Positions 27,738 through 36,352 of a DNA stretch of 64,000 bases are shown here, piece by piece. Made by a program: the position numbers and the translations under genes. Positions within the stretch are counted from its first letter, which is position 1; every line of letters begins with the position of its first letter. The notes beneath the pieces were generated by a model. The model was given only the letters and a program-made list of their open reading frames with translations, did no database searches and had not been told where the DNA came from. Source of the stretch: Marinilabiliaceae bacterium ANBcel2 (GTDB lineage: Bacteria; Bacteroidota; Bacteroidia; Bacteroidales; Marinilabiliaceae); assembly GCA_029688995.1 (NCBI GenBank), contig JARULA010000002.1, positions 62,001 through 126,000 on the forward strand. The letters run 5' to 3'.

Positions 27738-28437
27738 AACTTAATATCTTACTATTGACCTTATCAGATTCTATAACTCCATCACGTAACCGAATTATTC
27801 TATTTGTTTTAGAGGAGATCTCCTCTTCATGAGTAACAATAATAACAGTAATGCCAGTTTTGTTAACCTCTTTTAATATCTCCATAACCTCATTAGAGGT
27901 TTTAGAGTCGAGAGCTCCTGTAGGTTCATCGGCAAGTATAACCCTGGGCTGAGAAATAAGTGATCTTGCAATTGCAATTCTCTGTTTTTGTCCGCCTGAC
28001 AACTCTGAAGGGAGATGATGAGCCCAATCCTTTAAACCAAGCTTATCTAAATATTGAAGCGCTATCTCATTACGTTTTTTGCGATTAACATTTTGATAAT
28101 AGAGTGGAAGTGCAACATTTTCCATTGCATTTTTAAATGAAATAAGGTTAAATGACTGAAAAACAAAACCAATATATCTATTTCTATATTTAGCAGCTTT
28201 GGTCTCACTCATATCATCTATAAACATTCCATCGAGATAATAACTGCCTTTATCGTAACTATCTAAAATTCCAAGAATGTTTAACAGAGTCGATTTACCT
28301 GATCCTGAAGAGCCCATTATACTAACCATCTCCCCCTCTTTTATCTCAAGATTAAGCCCTTTTAATACATGAAGAGAATTCTCTCCGCTAAAATAGGATT
28401 TATGGAGTGATTCAATTTTTATTATACTATTCTTCAT
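27730..28437 (-). CDS. ABC transporter ATP-binding protein (LolD/MacB-type)
   Basis: This 235-residue ATPase has Walker A G-S-S-G-S-G-K-S-T (42-50), a Q loop (F-V-F-Q-S-F-N-L-I), signature L-S-G-G-Q-K-Q-R, Walker B V-I-L-A-D-E-P-T-G-A-L-D and an H-loop T-H-E. The family drives mechanotransmission by FtsX-like permeases, not transport through the membrane pore. It is the first gene of the five-gene exporter set (ATPase, two permeases, adaptor, TolC). Likely cargo includes antibiotics, peptides, lipids or toxins; nothing in the operon decides. Confidence 0.93.
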   Translation of the reverse strand: MKNSIIKIESLHKSYFSGENSLHVLKGLNLEIKEGEMVSIMGSSGSGKSTLLNILGILDSYDKGSYYLDGMFIDDMSETKAAKYRNRYIGFVFQSFNLISFKNAMENVALPLYYQNVNRKKRNEIALQYLDKLGLKDWAHHLPSELSGGQKQRIAIARSLISQPRVILADEPTGALDSKTSNEVMEILKEVNKTGITVIIVTHEEEISSKTNRIIRLRDGVIESDKVNSKILSYV

Positions 28438-28730
28438 TAAAATTTGTTTAAGTTATTGGTCAATTAAAAGTTGCAGTTTAGTTATTAATGTCACTTTTAT
28501 TATCAAAACATTTGCCAAAAAACATAAATACCTGACAATAAAGGAATTAAGAACAAAAGAAGAAAAATAAAAATTTAAAAGTGTAATAAAATATAACAGT
28601 TACTGTACGAATACGAACAATGTAATAATTACTATCTTCGTAACAACTTTTTAAAATTAAGGGAGAAAAGTTATCAATACAACAATAAAAAGAATATTTT
28701 TTTATATAATCATTACAATATAGCAGCATC
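28438..28730. other. Divergent intergenic region
   Basis: This 293-base AT-rich gap separates the exporter operon (minus) from the CPBP protease gene (plus) and must hold both promoters. TATCTTCG near 28633-28640 resembles a plus-strand -7 box with one mismatch, but no proper TTG is in place. I see no RNA gene, repeat or convincing operator. Confidence 0.5.
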
Positions 28731-29639
28731 ATGTATAAAAACTCACTCTCAACTATTAATCAACATACAAAACTTGCAATACTTCTACTATTAATAATCA
28801 TCTCTCCCATACTTATCTCAGGTATAGCTCTTTTTTTTGTAGCTGTTATAAAAGATTTAGATACGGTTTTATCCTTAACATCAGGAGAGATCTCGATAGA
28901 TACATTACGATACGCTCAAATAATTCAATCATTCTCCATCTTTATAGTACCATCAATCATTGCAGCCTGGCTCTTCTCAAAAAAGCCTCTTAGATGGTTA
29001 AAATTTAACAAGACAAATTTTTCAATTATTCTATTATCAATTATTCTAATTTTTACAGTTCAGCCCCTGGCCGGATGGCTTGCATCTATCAACAAAGAGC
29101 TAACTTTACCGGGTTTTATGGGGAGTGCCGAGGAGTGGATGGTAAAGAGTGAAAAAAGTGCCAACAATATAATAAAAGGGTTTTTAGACACCTCATCATA
29201 TAAAATTATAGCACTAAATATCTTTATGATAGCTATATTACCTGCAATCGGAGAAGAGATGTTGTTTAGAGGAGCAGTACAACCGTTAATAAACTCTATT
29301 GTAAATCAGCATCATCTTGCTGTATGGATAACAGCAATACTTTTTAGTGCAATTCATATGCAATTTTTCACTTTTGCCCCACGCCTGTTTCTGGGGGCAA
29401 TACTAGGATATCTTCTAATATATGGCAAAAGCTTATGGTATCCCATTATTGCTCACTTTATCCATAACTTTACTGCCTTATCCATGTTTTATTATATGCG
29501 CCAGAAAAACCCTGATGTTGACCCGTTAACCGAAGGAGTAAGTAATACGACTATCTTAACAGTTATAGCAACTACTCTTATTTCGATATTAATACTATAT
29601 ATAATTAAAATAAAAAGAGAATCAGTTAGTCAAAATTAA
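28731..29639 (+). CDS. CPBP-family intramembrane metalloprotease
   Basis: This 302-residue integral membrane protein of the CAAX-protease/bacteriocin-processing (Abi) family has about eight hydrophobic segments. All catalytic motifs are present: E175-E176-x-x-x-R180 (G-E-E-M-L-F-R), F-x-x-x-H209 (F-S-A-I-H) and H242-x-x-x-N246. Bacterial members cleave membrane substrates or act in peptide maturation and self-immunity. The substrate here is unknown. The gene next to it on the left is an exporter, so bacteriocin-type processing might be imagined, but no precursor peptide is seen. Its stop codon overlaps that of the opposite gene within the palindrome TTAA. Confidence 0.88.
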   Translation: MYKNSLSTINQHTKLAILLLLIIISPILISGIALFFVAVIKDLDTVLSLTSGEISIDTLRYAQIIQSFSIFIVPSIIAAWLFSKKPLRWLKFNKTNFSIILLSIILIFTVQPLAGWLASINKELTLPGFMGSAEEWMVKSEKSANNIIKGFLDTSSYKIIALNIFMIAILPAIGEEMLFRGAVQPLINSIVNQHHLAVWITAILFSAIHMQFFTFAPRLFLGAILGYLLIYGKSLWYPIIAHFIHNFTALSMFYYMRQKNPDVDPLTEGVSNTTILTVIATTLISILILYIIKIKRESVSQN

Positions 29640-30352
29640 GAGTTGTTAGAAACACAATTCTCTTTTTCGGATGGCCTGTAAACATATACAACACCATATT
29701 CGGTACACTTTTGGCGTTTTTTATCTGGTGCCATATCATTAAAATACTCCTCTACTTCATTCCATATATTAATTATAAGCTTATCAGCAGTATTGCGATA
29801 ACCGTTTACTTTATCCAAAAGCTTTGTTGCAGTCTTTAAAAGATCTTTATGAATATTATAATATTCATGAAATTTTTCAAATTTAACCCGTACCATTGCT
29901 AATGAGGGATTATAAATTCGCGTTGCAGCCCCTGTTGCCATCCTATCCTCTTCACCCTCAATCAATTGCCGCCCATGAAACAACAACTGCTGTTCGGTTC
30001 CTATCTCGGGGAGAGATCTATCATCCTTACTCAATCCGTAAAACTCTCTTATTTCGGGCTTTATTTCACCTCTTGCAATAGCCATATTAACCACCTGTAG
30101 AAAATGGGAGAAATAGATGCGTGCATTTTTAAAATGCTCATTTAACTCTTTGCCAATATGAGCCTTTCGCTCTCTGTTATGTTGATACTGCCCTAACACC
30201 TGCTCGAAATGGGGATAAAAAGATTTTAAATCAAGCAGCAGTTTTTGAGAAAATGCAAGATCAACAGGGCTAATATCACCACCCTTTATCAAGGCCGTCT
30301 TCACGGCACGTAAACGCGCCTGATCGGTATTTGGCAATCTGCGATATGGCAT
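29636..30352 (-). CDS. Uncharacterised 238-residue protein
   Basis: I do not recognise this family with certainty. The product has no signal peptide or membrane segment. It is rich in charged residues and predicted helix, and begins with M-P-Y-R-R-L-P-N-T-D-Q-A-R-L-R-A-V-K, a phrase I associate with conserved Bacteroidota hypotheticals. A Y-Y-N-I-H-K-D-L segment and the C-terminal Y-G-V-V-Y-V-Y-R-P-S-E-K (a possible beta hairpin) look conserved in style. Codon use matches its neighbours, which argues for a real native gene. It is monocistronic, with convergent and 110-base upstream gaps on its two sides. No function is assigned. Confidence 0.7.
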   Translation of the reverse strand: MPYRRLPNTDQARLRAVKTALIKGGDISPVDLAFSQKLLLDLKSFYPHFEQVLGQYQHNRERKAHIGKELNEHFKNARIYFSHFLQVVNMAIARGEIKPEIREFYGLSKDDRSLPEIGTEQQLLFHGRQLIEGEEDRMATGAATRIYNPSLAMVRVKFEKFHEYYNIHKDLLKTATKLLDKVNGYRNTADKLIINIWNEVEEYFNDMAPDKKRQKCTEYGVVYVYRPSEKENCVSNNS

Positions 30353-30463
30353 ATAAAAACTCCTATTTTTATAAAAGCGGAAATCAGCTGACTAACAATT
30401 TGAATATAGTTTGATGAAATTAGATAAAAGTTGTTACAATTCCAAAGTGATAGTCAACTATTG

Positions 30464-32002
30464 TCACAAATATATACCTTCTCCTACCCCTACAGGCAGA
30501 TCTAACCAAAACCATGCAAACAATAACACAACCCAAATAATAAAGAGAACAACTGCATAAGGAATTAAAAGAGATAATATAGTTCCTATACCGGCATCTT
30601 TATCATATTTTCTTACCCATCCAATTAGTAGTGGGAAATAGACATATAACGGACTAATACAATTTGTTATAGAGTCGCCAACACGATACATAAGTTGGAT
30701 AAATGCAGGACTATAACCTAATTGAGCAAGCATTGGAATAAAAACAGGAGCAAAAATGGCCCATTTGGCAGAGCCACTTCCAATAAAAATGTTTAAAACA
30801 GCAACTATAACCATAAAAAGGGTAAACATAACCGGGCCGGTTAATCCTGAGGCCTGCAAAAACTCAGCACCATTAATAGCTAATATTGTATCAAGACGGC
30901 TCCAACTAAATAGATTTATAAATTGCGCTACAACAAGCATTAAAACAATATATCCCGAAAGATCCTTCATACCTGATTCCATAAACTTAAGTACATTGCC
31001 CGAATTCTTAACAGAACCGGTAATCTTACCATAAACAATCCCGGGTATGGCAAAAAAGAAAAAAAGAATTGGAACCAGTCCGCGCAAAAAAGGAGAAGGC
31101 ACAATACCCCCTGTCTCCTGATTTCGTAACGGAGCATCAAAGGGAACAACAAGCATGGCAATTAAACCAATAAAAAGCAGAGCCGATAATCCTGCATACC
31201 TTAACCCCTTCCGCTCTATATCGGTTAAAGAAGGCGTCTCTCCCGGTCCGGCAATCGTTCCTTCACCCAGAGCAAAATTCTTTGTACGTGGAATAGTAAA
31301 ACGAGATGCAATAAAAGCACCACCTATACCCAACATAACCGTAGATGCTATCATAAAATACCAGTTTGCTGTAGCACTAATCTCTACAGATGAGTCAATA
31401 TGGTTAGCAGCTACCTCTGTACTAATTCCTGCAAGAAGAACATCAGTTCCGGCAATAAAAAAATTAGCTGTAAAACCAGCTGTAGCCCCGGCATACCCTG
31501 CAATTAATCCTGCAATAGGATGAAATCCCATCTGAGAAAAGATAAGAGCAGCTATAGGAGGAACTATAACAACCCCAGCATCTGAACCAATATTACCACA
31601 AGCTCCTATTATAAATATAAAAGGCAAAACAACTTTACGGGGAACAGCAAATGCCATAGTTCGCAAAGCTACAGGCAAAAGCCCGCTACGCTCTGCTACA
31701 GAAACCCCCATAAGCATAACTAAGACAAGACCAAAAGGAGCAAAATGGGCATAATTTGTCACCATCTCCTCGACAAATCGACGCAACCCTTCACCTGAAA
31801 TCAAGTTTTTTGCATAAACCGAATCTCCAGTTGCAGGATCGGTAGCACTAACACCCAAAAGAGCTGTTATGCCACTTAACAGAATAATAAAAATTGTTAT
31901 CCACACAAAAAGCAAAAAAGGGTGTGGCAATTTATTTCCTAAATCTTCAATCCATTTTAACAAACCTGTACTTTGAGCTCTCTTTTCTCTATTTTCAGAC
32001 AT
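30464..32002 (-). CDS. AbgT-family transporter
   Basis: This 512-residue membrane protein belongs to the AbgT/MtrF family, known for p-aminobenzoyl-glutamate uptake (E. coli) and sulfonamide/PABA export (Alcanivorax YdaH, Neisseria MtrF). It opens with the family phrase L-K-W-I-E-D-L-G-N-K-L-P-H-P and carries A-C-G-N-I-G-S-D-A-G-V-V-I-V-P-P, G-Y-A-G-A-T-A-G-F-T-A-N and, in the second half, F-I-G-S-G-S-A-K-W-A-I-F-A-P-V. About 9-11 helices and two re-entrant hairpins are expected. Direction of transport is not decided. It lies between two unrelated same-strand genes with separate gaps. Confidence 0.92.
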   Translation of the reverse strand: MSENREKRAQSTGLLKWIEDLGNKLPHPFLLFVWITIFIILLSGITALLGVSATDPATGDSVYAKNLISGEGLRRFVEEMVTNYAHFAPFGLVLVMLMGVSVAERSGLLPVALRTMAFAVPRKVVLPFIFIIGACGNIGSDAGVVIVPPIAALIFSQMGFHPIAGLIAGYAGATAGFTANFFIAGTDVLLAGISTEVAANHIDSSVEISATANWYFMIASTVMLGIGGAFIASRFTIPRTKNFALGEGTIAGPGETPSLTDIERKGLRYAGLSALLFIGLIAMLVVPFDAPLRNQETGGIVPSPFLRGLVPILFFFFAIPGIVYGKITGSVKNSGNVLKFMESGMKDLSGYIVLMLVVAQFINLFSWSRLDTILAINGAEFLQASGLTGPVMFTLFMVIVAVLNIFIGSGSAKWAIFAPVFIPMLAQLGYSPAFIQLMYRVGDSITNCISPLYVYFPLLIGWVRKYDKDAGIGTILSLLIPYAVVLFIIWVVLLFAWFWLDLPVGVGEGIYL

Positions 32003-32077
32003 ATTTTAATTATTGAGGGTAAAATCAGCTCAAAAATCGTAAAAAAAATAAAAATAACAAGAAATAAAATTTATATA

Positions 32078-33421
32078 TCAAAGAACTCTTTTATCTGAAA
32101 GTCCCATTCCATTTATTTTACGATATAAATCCAGAGCATAAACATCGGTCATTGATGAGACAAAATCTAAAACAGTCTGGATCTTTTTATATACAGGTGC
32201 TGAATCATCTACTCTAAACTGTTGAGGGATAAAGGGTAAAAGAAGAGATGAGTAATAGTCACCGGGATTCATCACGGCACTACAAAACTCTTTTAAAAGA
32301 GTCCCCAATATCTTGAATCCTGCTATCTCGACCTCAACAACAGAGGGGTGTACATATATTGTTTGACGACCTGCCACTTTACACTGCTCCATAGCATGAT
32401 AACTAACTGCCCCAAGTTTTTTTATAAGAGAACTGTTAAATGAGCCATTTAAAATGTTATCATGATTTTTTATAAAAATATCGGTAACCTCACCTACCAC
32501 CTTACCAATAACAAGTGCTCGCATAAAAGCAAGCAGCTCGTTTGTATCTGTAACCTCCTTTTCAACATCTTGAATTAACCTGAGCTGCGAGCTATCTTCA
32601 TGCGAATCAAAAAAAGAGAGAAACAGAGTACGGGTATCAGAAAAGGAGAGTATCCCCAACTTATGAGCATCTTCAATATCCATAAGCTGATAACAAATAT
32701 CATCGGCAGCTTCAACTAAAAAAACCAAAGGATGGCGTGCAAAAACACGTGAATCACTTTTATCTACAGGCAACCCAAGTTCATCTGCTATTTGTAAAAA
32801 AACTCTCTCCTCGGTTTTAAAATATCCATACTTTTTCTTACCTGCCATACCCGAGGGGTAAGGATACTTAATAATTGAGGCAAGTGTTGTGTAGGTAAGT
32901 CCAAAACCTCCATTTCGACGTCCGGTAAATTGATGAGTTAAAAGACGTAAAGCATTTGCATTACCTTCAAAATCGGTAAAATCGCTTACTATTTGAGCAT
33001 TATCTATTACATCGACATATTTTGCACCCTCCCCGTTTTTAAAAAAAATTGATATCGCCTTTTCACCGCTATGACCAAAAGGAGGGTTCCCCATATCATG
33101 TGCCAAACAAGCAGCTGCTGTTACTGCACCCAACTCCTCAACAAGAGGTGTTGTTACATTTAACTTCTCTTTTAAAAACTTACTAATATTATTACCCAAT
33201 GAACGTCCTACACTGGCAACCTCTAAACTGTGAGTTAAGCGATTATGAACAAATATGCTGCCCGGAAGAGGAAACACCTGTGTTTTATCCTGCATGCGCC
33301 TAAAAGGAGATGAGAATATTAACCTGTCATAATCTCTTTGAAACTGTGTGCGGTCATGCTCTGTTCGAGGTCGTACAGGTTGACCTGTTCGTTTAACTGA
33401 TAACAGCTGTTCCCAATTCAT
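32078..33421 (-). CDS. dgt: dGTP triphosphohydrolase (Dgt-type HD hydrolase)
   Basis: This 447-residue HD-domain enzyme removes triphosphate from dGTP or other dNTPs, balancing nucleotide pools. The metal-binding residues are H64 in R-L-T-H-S-L-E-V, H108-D109 in A-H-D-M-G-N-P-P-F-G-H, and the later Asp in E-A-A-D-D-I-C-Y. The N-terminal phrase R-T-E-H-D-R-T-Q-F-Q-R-D-Y-D-R-L-I-F-S-S-P-F-R is split here but typical. It follows the YgjP-like gene with only 12 bases between, so the two are probably co-transcribed. Confidence 0.94.
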   Translation of the reverse strand: MNWEQLLSVKRTGQPVRPRTEHDRTQFQRDYDRLIFSSPFRRMQDKTQVFPLPGSIFVHNRLTHSLEVASVGRSLGNNISKFLKEKLNVTTPLVEELGAVTAAACLAHDMGNPPFGHSGEKAISIFFKNGEGAKYVDVIDNAQIVSDFTDFEGNANALRLLTHQFTGRRNGGFGLTYTTLASIIKYPYPSGMAGKKKYGYFKTEERVFLQIADELGLPVDKSDSRVFARHPLVFLVEAADDICYQLMDIEDAHKLGILSFSDTRTLFLSFFDSHEDSSQLRLIQDVEKEVTDTNELLAFMRALVIGKVVGEVTDIFIKNHDNILNGSFNSSLIKKLGAVSYHAMEQCKVAGRQTIYVHPSVVEVEIAGFKILGTLLKEFCSAVMNPGDYYSSLLLPFIPQQFRVDDSAPVYKKIQTVLDFVSSMTDVYALDLYRKINGMGLSDKRVL

Positions 33422-33433
33422 TTTTATAATAAT

Positions 33434-34162
33434 TTAATATATGGTTGTACTATACTGCTTAATTTCTTCCTCATACAGGGGTGCCCTGCCATGGGTTAAC
33501 CTATTTAAAAGGACTTTAAAACCGGTTCCATGATTTTTATGTATAATGTGGCAGAGTTCATGCAACAAAACATAATCGACTAGATGGTCGGGAAGACGCA
33601 TCATATGGATATTTAAATTAATATTATCCCTTTGTGAACAGCTACCCCAACGTGTCTTCATCTTTTTTATAAATAGCCGATTATATCTTATCCCATTTTT
33701 TTTTGATAAATAGTGTACCCTTCCAGGTAGCAAACGTTTGGCTTCAATCCGCAATGCCTCTTCAATACCTAATCTGACAGCATTTTGAAAAGAGTCTGCT
33801 TTTACTGAACTTCCTTTTGGATAACAAACTTTCAAATAACCATTATTGAGCTCAACTGTAATTAAATTGCTGTTGTGAGCCCCTATCTTTAATGAAAATG
33901 TTCGAGCTTTAAAAATAGTATTCTCATCAAAAATTGTATATCTCTTTTCAACCCTATTAGCTGCCAACTCCAAATTTGTTAAGACCCACTTTTTACGTGA
34001 AATCAAAAAAGTTAGAGCCTCATCAAAAGAAGTTTGCAGAGGATAACTAACCCTGACACCTTTAATAGGTTCTATTCGAATAGAGATTCTTTTACATCTT
34101 CTATCTGTCCTGAACAGAACCTTGCCTATATCTTCAATATTAATTAAAAATGGACCCGACAT
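33434..34162 (-). CDS. YgjP-like M48-related metallopeptidase
   Basis: This 242-residue protein of the YgjP/DUF45 family (SprT-like zinc protease fold) carries H201-E-L-C-H205 with a likely third ligand H211 (H-G-T-G-F), and the family-defining R-W-G-S-C-S (171-176) that precedes N-I-N-L-N-I-H. The N-terminal half is a beta-rich domain. Bacterial members are often next to type I restriction genes, but here the downstream partner is the dGTPase. The substrate is unknown; a role in protein quality control is inference. Confidence 0.88.
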   Translation of the reverse strand: MSGPFLINIEDIGKVLFRTDRRCKRISIRIEPIKGVRVSYPLQTSFDEALTFLISRKKWVLTNLELAANRVEKRYTIFDENTIFKARTFSLKIGAHNSNLITVELNNGYLKVCYPKGSSVKADSFQNAVRLGIEEALRIEAKRLLPGRVHYLSKKNGIRYNRLFIKKMKTRWGSCSQRDNINLNIHMMRLPDHLVDYVLLHELCHIIHKNHGTGFKVLLNRLTHGRAPLYEEEIKQYSTTIY

Positions 34163-34253
34163 ACTTTAAAATTAAAAAGATGCAAATTATTAAATTCCTG
34201 CTTTATTTAATAATTGATTTTTCACAAATAATGGTGACATATTATTTTATTTT

Positions 34254-34261
34254 TACTTTTG
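34254..34261 (+). promoter_or_regulatory. Possible -7 element for the DUF6452/DUF6048 pair
   Basis: TACTTTTG matches TAnnTTTG 36 bases before the lipoprotein start. The upstream half has GTG but no TTG near the right place. Support is partial. Confidence 0.4.
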
Positions 34262-34297
34262 CACATTATAGATTGTTTTCTCTTAAAATATAATTAA

Positions 34298-34765
34298 ATG
34301 AGAGGAGTAATAAAGTGTTTAATATTCTCATTTGCAACTACTCTTTTAATCAGTTGCTCACCGAATGATATGTGCCTGTCGAATCAACACAACCTGCAGG
34401 CCGGAATCTATTCAGCCAGAGCAAAAGAAGATAAAGACTCTACTCTAACCAGCAGTACTGTTTATGGATTAGAACTTGAAGAGGATTCATTATATAGAAA
34501 TGAATCAATAAGTTATCTTTACCTTCCATTGAGTTTCTCATCAAACACCACTGCTTTTGTTATAGAAAACAACAATTTAAAAGATACAATATGGTTTAGC
34601 CACGAAAAAGAGGAGGTATATATATCAAGAGAGTGTGGATTTGCATTTAACTTTACATTAGACTCAATGTGGCACACTAAAACATTTATAGATTCTGTAG
34701 CTATAGATTATCCCTACATCAATTACGGAGAAGATATTGAAAATGCGAAAATATATATTTATTAA
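34298..34765 (+). CDS. DUF6452-like lipoprotein
   Basis: This 155-residue predicted lipoprotein has a signal peptide whose lipobox L-L-I-S-C20 is lipidated at C20. The rest looks like a small beta-rich domain. Phrases near the middle (D-T-I-W-F-S, E-V-Y-I-S-R-E-C-G-F) and the end (N-A-K-I-Y) fit the Bacteroidota family I know as DUF6452; this is by memory and not by search. It overlaps the next gene by 29 bases, so translation is coupled, and family pairs of this kind recur in the phylum. Role unknown; localisation to the periplasmic face of the outer or inner membrane is inferred. Confidence 0.75.
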   Translation: MRGVIKCLIFSFATTLLISCSPNDMCLSNQHNLQAGIYSARAKEDKDSTLTSSTVYGLELEEDSLYRNESISYLYLPLSFSSNTTAFVIENNNLKDTIWFSHEKEEVYISRECGFAFNFTLDSMWHTKTFIDSVAIDYPYINYGEDIENAKIYIY

Positions 34766-35543
34766 AATAGCTCTGCTTTTCGGATTCTGTGCAACAGGAC
34801 AGAATTTTGACCCTGAATATCAGCAGTCACCGACTAATCAGGGAATACACAATCAACATCAACAAGGATTTGGTCAAACAGATCCCCATCACCAAACTCA
34901 TGATGAAGCGGAAGAGGAGAGAGAGTACAGGGAGGAGCCTAAAGAGGAGATAATCACATACAAACAGGCCGAAGGCTTTACATTAGGGGTTAATCTTGAG
35001 GGACCAATTAATACCATATCAGATAATAAACAGACTAGCATCTCATTTAATACAAGAATCAATATTTCGGAGTATATTTTTTTTCATGGCGAAATAGGTT
35101 TCCAAAATGTAAATTTTGAAAAAAGTGAATATCACTATGATTCAAATGGCACTTTTATAAAAGCAGGTTTTGAAAATGATATACTAAAAAAGAGAGAGAG
35201 AGGATTAAATGATAACTTGTTAATTGGAATTCACTACGGTTATGCTTTTCAGCAACATGGAGCATCTCATATCAATTTTGAAAATGAATATTGGGGTGAT
35301 TACTCAAGCTCATTGAGCACATACTCTCTTGATACACATTGGATTGAATTATCTTTTGGTCCCAGAATAGAAATAGTAAAGAACTTCTATATCGGCTGGC
35401 ATCTCCATTTAAAAGCAACAATATTTACAAATAACAGATATGATTTAAACCCTTACTTTATACCTGGATATGGTAATGGGGATTCAAGTGTGAATGCAGG
35501 TTTCTCATATAAGTTAGAGTATATGATACCGTGGTCAAATTAA
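34737..35543 (+). CDS. DUF6048-like outer membrane beta-barrel protein
   Basis: This 268-residue protein has a signal peptide (about 1-21) followed by a Gln/His-rich linker and an acidic stretch (about 29-72, with H38, H41, H51, H52, H55). It then has a barrel-like domain of alternating strands (F-T-L-G-V-N-L-E-G-P and W-I-E-L-S-F-G-P-R-I-E-I). The overall pattern matches the family I recall as DUF6048. The HQ-rich linker looks unusual. It is the second gene of a tightly overlapping pair and its stop codon shares the TTAA palindrome with the HAD gene on the other strand. Function unknown; likely works with the lipoprotein. Confidence 0.75.
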   Translation: MKMRKYIFIKIALLFGFCATGQNFDPEYQQSPTNQGIHNQHQQGFGQTDPHHQTHDEAEEEREYREEPKEEIITYKQAEGFTLGVNLEGPINTISDNKQTSISFNTRINISEYIFFHGEIGFQNVNFEKSEYHYDSNGTFIKAGFENDILKKRERGLNDNLLIGIHYGYAFQQHGASHINFENEYWGDYSSSLSTYSLDTHWIELSFGPRIEIVKNFYIGWHLHLKATIFTNNRYDLNPYFIPGYGNGDSSVNAGFSYKLEYMIPWSN

Positions 35544-36343
35544 ATGTTATTTAAAGCCACCTCTTTTATAGTCTTAACAACCCCTCCACTATTATTATCA
35601 TTTTTTGTAATGTAGCTGGCTTGATTTAATAATTGCCGATGGGCATTTTTCATAGCATAATTATAAGCTCCCGTTTTCATCATCTCCAAATCATTAAGAT
35701 AGTCTCCAAAAACCATTGTCTCTTCAAACTTAATCCCATGCTTATGCTGAATTCTCTTAACTGCCTCTCCTTTATTAACCTTTAAATTTATAATATCAGC
35801 CCATTCTGGACCGGAAGCCGTTAGTTTATATCTATCCTTAACAAAATCAAAATAAGGAACGCTGTTATCTGCAGGGTTATGATAGTCATATATACTAATT
35901 TTAACAATGTTATCTTCAACTTTGGTTAAGTCATCTACAATGTTAAAGCGTCCAAAAAAGCCACTAACACCATCAACAAACCATTGAGTATCATTCTCGA
36001 TATAGGCCGATCGCTCACCACACAAAATAATCTCCATATCATTTCCTTTACGGGCGTGCGCGATTAACTCATTAACCTCTTCCCTATCCATTGGATCTGA
36101 AAAAAGAATTTCATCCCGGTAAGTAACAAAAGCTCCATTCTCTCCTACAAAGTAGATAGAATCCTTCTTTGGGGAGAAATATTTTTCAATATTATAAACC
36201 TGTCGTCCGCTTGCAACTGCAAATAAAATGTTACGTTTCTCAATCTCCTTATAAATACTCCAAAAATCTGGATCCATCTCCTTTTTATCATTAAGCAGAG
36301 TGCCATCCATATCTGTCACAATAAGCTTTATCGCCATCTTCAA
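35540..36343 (-). CDS. HAD-superfamily hydrolase, Cof type
   Basis: This 267-residue phosphatase has the first HAD motif D11-M-D13-G-T-L-L, a motif II Ser/Gly (A-S-G-R-Q), a conserved lysine in N-K-G-E-A-V, and the motif IV G-D-Y-L-N-D-L-E-M (Cof-type C2B cap). These enzymes remove phosphate from sugar or nucleotide phosphates or cofactors such as PLP and FMN. Being last in the operon after aguB (9-base gap) hints at a link to polyamine or PLP chemistry, but this is weak. Confidence 0.9.
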   Translation of the reverse strand: MKMAIKLIVTDMDGTLLNDKKEMDPDFWSIYKEIEKRNILFAVASGRQVYNIEKYFSPKKDSIYFVGENGAFVTYRDEILFSDPMDREEVNELIAHARKGNDMEIILCGERSAYIENDTQWFVDGVSGFFGRFNIVDDLTKVEDNIVKISIYDYHNPADNSVPYFDFVKDRYKLTASGPEWADIINLKVNKGEAVKRIQHKHGIKFEETMVFGDYLNDLEMMKTGAYNYAMKNAHRQLLNQASYITKNDNNSGGVVKTIKEVALNNI

Positions 36344-36352
36344 AAAATTCTT

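Noticed and set aside
28731-29639. Bacteriocin or immunity system at the CPBP protease next to the ABC exporter
   Set aside because: No precursor peptide gene or double-glycine leader is visible, and the genes are divergent. The association is by position only.
33434-34162. Restriction-modification link of the YgjP-like protein and DUF4268
   Set aside because: Both families occur near restriction genes elsewhere, but no methylase, specificity or nuclease gene is in this window.
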